From the NCBI GenBank assembly GCA_964634685.1, contig CAZWLD010000030.1, positions 1-27,414 of the forward strand: a DNA stretch of 27,414 bases. Direction: 5' to 3'. Below the pieces are notes generated by a model. The model had not been told where the DNA came from, did no database searches, and worked only from the letters and a program-made list of their open reading frames with translations. The translations under genes were made by a program, and so were the position numbers. This stretch comes from CAZWLD01 sp964634685 (GTDB lineage: Bacteria; Bacillota_I; Bacilli_A; Acholeplasmatales; JAEDCM01). Shown one piece after another: positions 21,280-27,414 of the stretch; position 1 is the first letter of the stretch; each line of letters opens with the position of its first letter.

Positions 21280-21717
21280 TCATTTCTTTGAAACCTTTAG
21301 TTTAATGGCTCCTATTTCCTCTTCACCTTCTAGAGGCTGCCTCATTTTCAAATAGACAGCAGTTGTATTTTGATATTTTATCGCCACAACAAAAAAGCAT
21401 TCTTGATTACCTATTGAATCCGTATAACAAGCATCCTTTAACTCAATGATATAAATAGTTCTTTTTTTATCGATTCCAAAGGAAGTATCATAAACTTCTT
21501 TTCGACTAGACTTAACAGAATATTTTTTTTCGAGATATTCGTATTTTCCATCAACAGATAAGCTATAGGTATTATTTTGATTAAAATAAAGATCAATTTG
21601 ATGGTTGTCCGAACCAGAAATATAATGATAATCTTGTTTTAATTCGCTAATTACAGTAAATCTTCCACAAGAAGCTAATACTAAAACCAAAAGCAAGGAT
21701 AAAATAATTTTTTTCAA
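21280..21717 (-). CDS. Small lipoprotein of unknown function
   Basis: About 145 residues with a signal peptide and lipobox LASC (Cys17 from the chosen start), so it is anchored outside the membrane. The mature part is beta-rich with two cysteines (ACYTDSIGNQEC) that could form a disulfide, and a lysine-rich end. I do not recognise the family. AGAAAGGA lies 8 bases before a TTG (21717) that gives the classic MKKIILSLLL start; ATG 21726 overlaps that Shine-Dalgarno and is less likely. It is the first gene of the trkA operon, with a promoter nested in the previous gene's terminator. Confidence 0.72.
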   Translation of the reverse strand: MKKIILSLLLVLVLASCGRFTVISELKQDYHYISGSDNHQIDLYFNQNNTYSLSVDGKYEYLEKKYSVKSSRKEVYDTSFGIDKKRTIYIIELKDACYTDSIGNQECFFVVAIKYQNTTAVYLKMRQPLEGEEEIGAIKLKVSKK

Positions 21718-21733
21718 AAAAATCATCCTTTCT

Positions 21734-21780
21734 AATAAAAAAGTCTCTTATCTATATTATAGTACAAATAAGAGACTTTA
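21734..21780 (-). terminator. Terminator of the surface-protein operon
   Basis: AAGTCTCTTAT (21778-21768) pairs with ATAAGAGACTT (21751-21741), an 11-bp stem followed by T-rich sequence on the minus strand. The 16-base loop holds a TATAAT. Confidence 0.85.
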
Positions 21781-21784
21781 TAAA
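21756..21784 (-). promoter_or_regulatory. Promoter nested in the terminator loop
   Basis: TTTATA (21784-21779), 17 bases, TATAAT (21761-21756) on the minus strand, reading toward the small lipoprotein and trkA. The -10 box is in the loop of the preceding terminator. The -35 is weak. Confidence 0.5.
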
Positions 21785-21790
21785 GTTTAA

Positions 21791-24700
21791 TTAATCATCG
21801 CCATCTTCATCTTCAACATATTTTGATTGTAAAAGATAATTTTCATATTCCTCTTGGGAAAGCTTTACTTTCTTTCCCTTTTCGACAACAACGACTTCGA
21901 CTTCTTTTTCTTGTTTTTTCTTTTCGAAAGCTTCGCGTTCATCCTTAATGATTGTAAAATCATTTACCAAAATCTTAATATTACGATCATTAGTATTGTT
22001 CACGATTTGTCGATATTTATTGGAACTTAAATTTGAATTAACCGTCGCAACCAATATTTTAATCAATTTGTCAATGTTAGGGATTAAGGTGTTGATTTCA
22101 TCAATTCCTTCATCGATACAATAAGTAAAGAATTTCTTAATTCGCTTAGCATTTCTACTTAACTTAACAATATCCTTTTTCTCAATTGTTTCTTTTTCAA
22201 GAACAAATTCCACTAATTTTTGAAGCTTTTGAAGCTTTCTATCTGCTCTTTCAAGCTTTGTTTTACGTTTAGTCAAAGCAAAGGCCACAATCACAGCTAC
22301 GAAAGCAACCGCAAGCAAATATGGTAAAATAACCTGAGCTATTTCGCGAATATTAAAATTTGTTGAATCAAAGGAAAGGGAAGCCGCCTTTTCGGCCACA
22401 TCCAAATTAATACTAAATTTACCCTTTGGAATTTCTTTAATAATTATTTCATTACCAACAATCTCGTAATCGGTAAATTCCTCACCATCCACAAGCATTG
22501 ATACCCTTGGCTTAGCATTATAAATTACCTTTCCATCACCTAATATTTTAAATGCTTGATTGCTATTAGGCTTGATAAATGATTGTCCCTCAATCGTGTA
22601 TTTTGGCTCAATGACAACAATTTTAATTTCAGCCTTAATGTATATTTCTTCATATTTCGAAATATTTGTCATAACGGTAAGAGTTGTTTCTCCAACATAA
22701 TTTGGCGATAAAATAACTCTTTCATTACCATTAATCTTAATTGCACAAATTGTTTGATTGCCTACACTCCAAATATATTTATAGGTAGGACTAATTACAC
22801 CATCTAGCAAGGCTTGAATTTCAAAATCTCCACCATTTAAATCAACATAGATAATATCATCGCAATTAAGACCAATCGTTCTTTCTTCATTCATAACCGC
22901 TGAGACAATCAATTCTTGAGTCGTATCGAGAGAAATATTATTGTCAATATCGATAATAGCTAGTTTAATTGAATAGGTTCCAGCATCAAAGGTTTGTTCA
23001 AATTCAAGCTTATCCGTATAGGCTAATTCATTATTGATATACCAATTGTATTTTGTGTTTCTTGAAAAATCAAAATTATTGGCATCAAAGCTAATTTTTA
23101 GCTTATCGTAAATAGTAAAGCTTGTTAAATCATTTTGTTCCTTTTCAATAATGATATTTACATTTGGAAGGCTCTCAAAAACCTTGATTGTAATAACGGC
23201 ATTATAGGTCGTTTTCTCAGAAAAGGCATACGCAAACACTTGGGTTTCACCTGAAGCAATAGCATTTATAATAATGCGATTACTATAAACACTATCAAAG
23301 GAAATAATACTATCATCAATAATCATGAAATTGAATAATAAATGGCCATATTCCGGACTAATGGTGATTTCAGCTTTATTATCCTTAAACATGCTAATAA
23401 AGTTACCTTCAGAAAACTCGATATTTATATTCTCATTAACAACATCATCGCTTACAATAATACTGACCTCAATTACCTTTGAATCATATATAAAATATAT
23501 AGAATCATATCCGCGCTTTAGAGCAGTAATATCATATCTAATATATGATGAACCATTACTTTTAACTTCAACGTTTCCATTTTTAATGATGAAATAGTCC
23601 TCAATTGGATTGACATCAGCTTCAACAAAAACATCATTTTCATAGTAACCTAAAGTAATTGTTTGCGTTGTTCCCGCAATCATACTAAGATTTAAAAGGT
23701 CAAATGTATAATTTCTTTCCTCATCTTCACCGCTAGAGTCATATTCAATATGAACCTTGACCTCCACAAGACGATTATCACGGATTGAGAAATAGATTGA
23801 TTCATCTCCTGCGGTAATGGCCTGAATCTCAAAATGAACTAAATCAGGAAGGGTCGTGACGATAACATAATCGTTTTTAACAAAAATATTAGTTACGACA
23901 TTAATATCTGAAACACTAAAGGATGGATTGTAATATCCAACAGCGATTGTCTCAGTGGTCCCTACCTTCATATTAATCTCAAGCTTATCAAAGGTATATG
24001 AATAGCTATCCTTTGGAACAAGAATAATCGTAATATCCTTTGTTAATATTGTGCCGTTTCCTAAAGATGCAATAATCGTAATCGTATCGGAAATCTTCCT
24101 GTCAAGAAGGTCGCCATTTTCATAATAAATATTAAGCCACCTATTTACATCTAAATTCGCGGAGATAATACCATTAGTTCGAACTAAAAAATTCGTATCC
24201 TCGGGAAATTCTTCGATATTTTCAATGAGTAAGCTTCGAGAAATATTTGATTCGATTTCAAAAACAAATGATTTTTCAATTTTAATTTCGGTTGGATAGG
24301 TTACTTCCTTTACATTTTCAGTTGTCAGTCTCAAATATAAAAATTTACCAGCGCAATCATAATCATATGCGGTTTTAAACAATAAGCCAGACTCCGCGAG
24401 CATCCTATCTCCGATAACAATTTCGGTATCTTCGCTTACATGTCTTATAACATAAGGATATCCCGCCTCATATTGGAGAAATTGAGGATTTAAGGTATCA
24501 GGAATCATCGGTAAAACAATTTTATCTATGAATGGCTCTAATTCTTTATTAGTTGTGCTTATAGTGATGGGAGTATTCTCTGTATAAATGTTATCCTCAG
24601 GGAAATCTTTATTATTATAGCTAACAAAAATTTCATCACCGCTATAAAGGATAAATGAATAGGTGTATGAAGCTAATTCGATTTCAGTTCCCTCAGAGTC

Positions 24701-25633
24701 TAAAAAATAATAAAAAATTGTAACTGATGAGGTGGCCTTACTACTAGTTATAAATTTTAATTTATAAACAGTGTATCCTTCACTAACACTTGTTATCTCA
24801 ACGTTTGATTCGCCGGTTACCCGATAATAAATTGGATTAACCTTATTGATATCATTATAGGCCGCAATTTTGGAATCAATGTTAATTCCTAGGGTTGTTA
24901 TCTCATCCTTAAAGACACCAATTTTTTCGGTATTGTCATATGTTACTGAATAGGTTCCACTATGAACACTTGGAATCGAAAACTCCATTGTACTAGGAAT
25001 ATCTGGAATAATATTATTCTCATCCTCATAAACATTTATTATTATTGAAAGAGTATCTGTTCTTACCTCATCATTATATAAGGTTGCCGAAACTTCAATC
25101 TCAAGAGTAACAATTCCTACTGTCATTCCGCTAATGGCAAATGACAATGTCGGATAATCTGGATTAATAAAATAATTTACACCATTAAATGTCATTCGTT
25201 TTATTTCTTTTAATCCATTATCCTTAATTGTTTTGACATTACCAGCAGTTGAGGTGACTATATCCTCACTAGCAGCTCCCTCTCGTGAATAGTTGGCGAT
25301 ATCCGCAATCGTCGAATCCTTAACCGACAATGATAATTCATATGATGGATATGAACCATACCAATTGTAATAAAAGAAATCAAGGGAATAATTCACAACC
25401 GTGTTATTCATAACATTTATTACTCTCGTATTAGCGTAATTAGTATTATCAGAATCATTCTCCGAAAAAATATCAAATTTTAAAATTGGAGAATTAGCAT
25501 TTGTTGAACTACCTGGATTAGGTTGATTTACCCCATATTGAGGAATATTACTTTCCCTAGCTAAGACATTACCCGTTGTAAAGAAGACTGCTAGAGCTAT
25601 AAATAATGATAAAAAGAAAGCCTTTAGTTTCAT
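21791..25633 (-). CDS. Giant surface protein with Ig-like repeats and cytoplasmic tail
   Basis: A 1280-residue protein with a signal peptide (1-25), about 1075 beta-rich residues outside, one membrane helix (about 1101-1120) and a 160-residue basic/acidic tail inside. Two similar modules of about 95 residues (546-632 and 641-728; each YTFD.L...M..GTT.TI..GYY and ending in D.IYF) look like bacterial Ig-like (BIG) domains. Other BIG-like parts lie near 733-818 and 918-1008, and a PKD-like one at 825-912 (YNWYINNELAY, GTYSIKLAIID). There is no LPXTG; anchoring is by the helix. The tail holds a basic helix-rich part and a VEVVVVEKGKKVKL stretch. Its start codon overlaps the MscS stop (ATGA), so the two are translationally coupled. 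The function is unknown; adhesion or envelope sensing is possible. Confidence 0.85.
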   Translation of the reverse strand: MKLKAFFLSLFIALAVFFTTGNVLARESNIPQYGVNQPNPGSSTNANSPILKFDIFSENDSDNTNYANTRVINVMNNTVVNYSLDFFYYNWYGSYPSYELSLSVKDSTIADIANYSREGAASEDIVTSTAGNVKTIKDNGLKEIKRMTFNGVNYFINPDYPTLSFAISGMTVGIVTLEIEVSATLYNDEVRTDTLSIIINVYEDENNIIPDIPSTMEFSIPSVHSGTYSVTYDNTEKIGVFKDEITTLGINIDSKIAAYNDINKVNPIYYRVTGESNVEITSVSEGYTVYKLKFITSSKATSSVTIFYYFLDSEGTEIELASYTYSFILYSGDEIFVSYNNKDFPEDNIYTENTPITISTTNKELEPFIDKIVLPMIPDTLNPQFLQYEAGYPYVIRHVSEDTEIVIGDRMLAESGLLFKTAYDYDCAGKFLYLRLTTENVKEVTYPTEIKIEKSFVFEIESNISRSLLIENIEEFPEDTNFLVRTNGIISANLDVNRWLNIYYENGDLLDRKISDTITIIASLGNGTILTKDITIILVPKDSYSYTFDKLEINMKVGTTETIAVGYYNPSFSVSDINVVTNIFVKNDYVIVTTLPDLVHFEIQAITAGDESIYFSIRDNRLVEVKVHIEYDSSGEDEERNYTFDLLNLSMIAGTTQTITLGYYENDVFVEADVNPIEDYFIIKNGNVEVKSNGSSYIRYDITALKRGYDSIYFIYDSKVIEVSIIVSDDVVNENINIEFSEGNFISMFKDNKAEITISPEYGHLLFNFMIIDDSIISFDSVYSNRIIINAIASGETQVFAYAFSEKTTYNAVITIKVFESLPNVNIIIEKEQNDLTSFTIYDKLKISFDANNFDFSRNTKYNWYINNELAYTDKLEFEQTFDAGTYSIKLAIIDIDNNISLDTTQELIVSAVMNEERTIGLNCDDIIYVDLNGGDFEIQALLDGVISPTYKYIWSVGNQTICAIKINGNERVILSPNYVGETTLTVMTNISKYEEIYIKAEIKIVVIEPKYTIEGQSFIKPNSNQAFKILGDGKVIYNAKPRVSMLVDGEEFTDYEIVGNEIIIKEIPKGKFSINLDVAEKAASLSFDSTNFNIREIAQVILPYLLAVAFVAVIVAFALTKRKTKLERADRKLQKLQKLVEFVLEKETIEKKDIVKLSRNAKRIKKFFTYCIDEGIDEINTLIPNIDKLIKILVATVNSNLSSNKYRQIVNNTNDRNIKILVNDFTIIKDEREAFEKKKQEKEVEVVVVEKGKKVKLSQEEYENYLLQSKYVEDEDGDD

Positions 25634-26460
25634 TTTTTATCACCTGCTATTTCTTTGATTTGAACATCAACCTTAGTGTAAGGAATTTCAATGTTATTTT
25701 CTCTAAATTCAGCTAAAATTTGTTCATTAATAACGCCTAAAATTGTATAATAGTTTTCAGTTTTTGTCCAATATTTGATTAGGAAATCAATCGAGCTAGC
25801 ATTAAATTCCTTTAACAAAACAATTGGCTTCGGCACATCTAAAACCATTTCATTTTTAGATAGTATTCCATATAAAACCTTTTTGACAAGAGCTACATCT
25901 GATTCATAGGATACACCAATAATCAAATCGATTCTTCTTGTTGGATTAGCTGTGTAATTGGTCAAGGAATTATTAACAATTGTAGCATTAGGTATAATTA
26001 CCTTTTTATTATCAAAGGTATAGATCTCTGTTGTTAATACCTTGATTGTTTTTACAATACCCTCAACTCCACCAACTGAGATATGATCGCCCTTTTTGAA
26101 TGGTTTCGTCATGATAATGATAATACCATTGGCAATATTGGCAATCGAATCCTTTAAGGCCATACCAACAGCCAAGGCTACCGATGAAAAGGCCACAAGG
26201 AAGCTATTTCCGGACAATCCTAAAATCGAAACAATCAAAAATGCTAAGATAATCCATAACACAACTCGTAATACCGCTACAATAAATCCTCCAACGGCAT
26301 TGTCAAGCTTGGTCGCATAGATTATTTTCATTAAGCCCTTGCATAATAGCTTGATTAAAAAATAACCAATAATAAATATCAATATCGCAGCTAAAATATT
26401 AAAGCCATATACCTTAAAAAAATCTGAAATTTTACTAAATATCTCATTTAAACTCTCCAT
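25630..26460 (-). CDS. mscS: Small-conductance mechanosensitive channel (MscS family)
   Basis: A 276-residue channel that releases solutes on osmotic down-shock. Three N-terminal helices are followed by the pore helix region (LVAFSSVALAVGMALKDSIANIANGIII) and the beta domain (FKKGDHISVGGVEGIVKTIKVLTTEI, NKKVIIPNATIVNNSLTNYT), all typical of MscS, with the C-terminal alpha/beta domain complete. AAAGGAG lies 7 bases before ATG 26460, which is preferred to GTG 26481. It has a strong promoter at 26496-26524 and is followed, with a 4-base overlap, by the giant surface protein. Confidence 0.94.
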   Translation of the reverse strand: MESLNEIFSKISDFFKVYGFNILAAILIFIIGYFLIKLLCKGLMKIIYATKLDNAVGGFIVAVLRVVLWIILAFLIVSILGLSGNSFLVAFSSVALAVGMALKDSIANIANGIIIIMTKPFKKGDHISVGGVEGIVKTIKVLTTEIYTFDNKKVIIPNATIVNNSLTNYTANPTRRIDLIIGVSYESDVALVKKVLYGILSKNEMVLDVPKPIVLLKEFNASSIDFLIKYWTKTENYYTILGVINEQILAEFRENNIEIPYTKVDVQIKEIAGDKK

Positions 26461-26495
26461 AACAAAACTCCTTTTTTTCACTAACTTATGACTTG

Positions 26496-26524
26496 ATTTT
26501 ATAAGAAAATACTATCTTTGTCAA
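26496..26524 (-). promoter_or_regulatory. Promoter of mscS and surface-protein operon
   Basis: TTGACA (26524-26519), 17 bases, TAAAAT (26501-26496) on the minus strand, about 35 bases before the start codon. Confidence 0.75.
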
Positions 26525-26556
26525 TTAAATATTTATATATTATATAAATAAAACAT

Positions 26557-26588
26557 ACAAAAAAAGCTAGAAAACATTTTCCTAGCTT
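26557..26588 (-). terminator. Terminator of cysE
   Basis: AAGCTAG (26588-26582) pairs with CTAGCTT (26570-26564), followed by a T run on the minus strand, 7 bases after the cysE stop. Confidence 0.88.
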
Positions 26589-26595
26589 CAATAAT

Positions 26596-27357
26596 CTATT
26601 CATTTTCGGTTATTTCAACCTTAATCATAACTTTTGAATTTTCTTTAACTGATTTCACTAAAAAGACATTACATCCTAAGGTTGAATTATCACCAACAAC
26701 CGTCTCGCCACCTAAAACCGAAGCTCCAGAATAGATTGTAACATAGTTGCCAATTGTTGGATGTCTTTTTAAGCCTCTTAGGCTTTGACCCTTTTTTAAT
26801 GACAAAGCCCCCAAGGTTACTCCATGATATATCTTAACATGGTGTCCGATAACCGCAGTCTCGCCAATGACAATTCCGGTGCCGTGATCGATGAAAAAGT
26901 ATTCGCCGATTGTCGCACCAGGATGAATATCAATTCCAGTTTTTGAATGAGCATATTCGGTCATAATTCGAGGGATAATCGGTATTTTTAATTCATACAA
27001 AATATGACTAACACGGTAAGTTGAAATGGCAAATAAACCCGGATATGTTAAGATAATTTCATCTTCACTTTCGCAAGCTGGATCCGATAAAAAGGTCATT
27101 TCAATATCGGTTTTTAAAACCCTTTTTACTTCCTCAAGCTTTTCAAAAAAGATATCCGCAGCTTCCTTGCAGTCATATATCGTATCTAAAAACATTTGAT
27201 ACAATCGATTATGTAGATATGCTAAATAGGTTTTGATATCACCATCTATTTTTTCAAAGTAGCCGGGATACAAATCCTTCCTTAGCTCCTTTAAAAATTC
27301 AATGACATTATGACGTGATGGTAGCTCAGAAAACGGGCGATCATTACACAAATCCAT
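26596..27357 (-). CDS. cysE: Serine O-acetyltransferase
   Basis: A 253-residue cytoplasmic enzyme making O-acetylserine from serine and acetyl-CoA, the first step of cysteine synthesis. The N-terminal half is helical; from about residue 145 comes the left-handed beta-helix with hexapeptide repeats (GIDIHPGATIGEYFFIDHGTGIVIGE, KIYHGVTLGALS). The catalytic histidine lies in DHGTG, and RHPTIGNYVTIYSGASVLGG follows, as in other CysE proteins. GGAGG lies 7 bases before ATG 27357. No cysK is in the window; its upstream neighbour is beyond the right edge. The last 57 bases hold only AT-rich sequence with no clear promoter. Confidence 0.93.
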   Translation of the reverse strand: MDLCNDRPFSELPSRHNVIEFLKELRKDLYPGYFEKIDGDIKTYLAYLHNRLYQMFLDTIYDCKEAADIFFEKLEEVKRVLKTDIEMTFLSDPACESEDEIILTYPGLFAISTYRVSHILYELKIPIIPRIMTEYAHSKTGIDIHPGATIGEYFFIDHGTGIVIGETAVIGHHVKIYHGVTLGALSLKKGQSLRGLKRHPTIGNYVTIYSGASVLGGETVVGDNSTLGCNVFLVKSVKENSKVMIKVEITENE

Positions 27358-27414
27358 TATTCATCCTCCTTTGAAAATTTATATATTTTTTAAAATTAAT
27401 AACATTTTTTATGT

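Overview
The window is AT-rich, with A/T-biased third codon positions, Shine-Dalgarno sites of the AGGAGG type, sigma-A-like promoters (TTGACA / TATAAT) and many hairpin-plus-U-tract terminators. It has an L-box lysine riboswitch and uses TGA as an ordinary stop. This points to a low-GC Bacillota/Mycoplasmatota-type organism (Erysipelotrichia, Acholeplasma or an uncultured relative). It is not a TGA=Trp mollicute. No rRNA, tRNA or CRISPR array was seen.

Almost everything reads leftward (minus strand). At the left edge are a truncated azlC remnant and azlD on the plus strand. An intact IS1182-like element (542-2312) has inserted into the last codons of azlD. It has 15-bp perfect terminal inverted repeats, a perfect 24-bp target duplication, and an inward-facing terminator at each end. 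From 7300 to 2368 lies an amino-acid ABC uptake operon: lipoprotein receptor, a permease fused to an extracytoplasmic domain, an ATPase with a long insertion, and an M20 peptidase. Its roughly 400-nt leader holds four copies of a 32-nt structured motif, each followed by its own hairpin, and then a possible leader peptide. I do not recognise this leader as a known riboswitch; it is the best candidate for something undescribed. From 10620 to 7363 is a second, paralogous ABC operon (receptor, permease, ATPase) controlled by a recognisable lysine riboswitch with visible terminator/antiterminator alternatives, so its substrate is most likely lysine.

Further right come a GH13 alpha-glucosidase/amylase-like enzyme, a cold-shock protein, and an acyltransferase/phosphodiesterase pair. 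Next is a heavy-metal efflux operon (ArsR/SmtB repressor, free HMA metallochaperone, P1B ATPase), then an unknown cysteine-rich protein. A following operon encodes a small lipoprotein, TrkA, a CPA1 cation/proton antiporter, a VanZ-like microprotein or fragment, and ProC (ion and osmolyte homeostasis). Then an MscS channel is translationally coupled to a 1280-residue surface protein, and serine acetyltransferase (cysE) closes the window.

Several neighbours concern osmotic or ion balance (TrkA, antiporter, ProC, MscS) and amino-acid supply (two ABC systems, AzlD, M20 peptidase, CysE). All functional calls are from motif recognition by eye; no database search was run.
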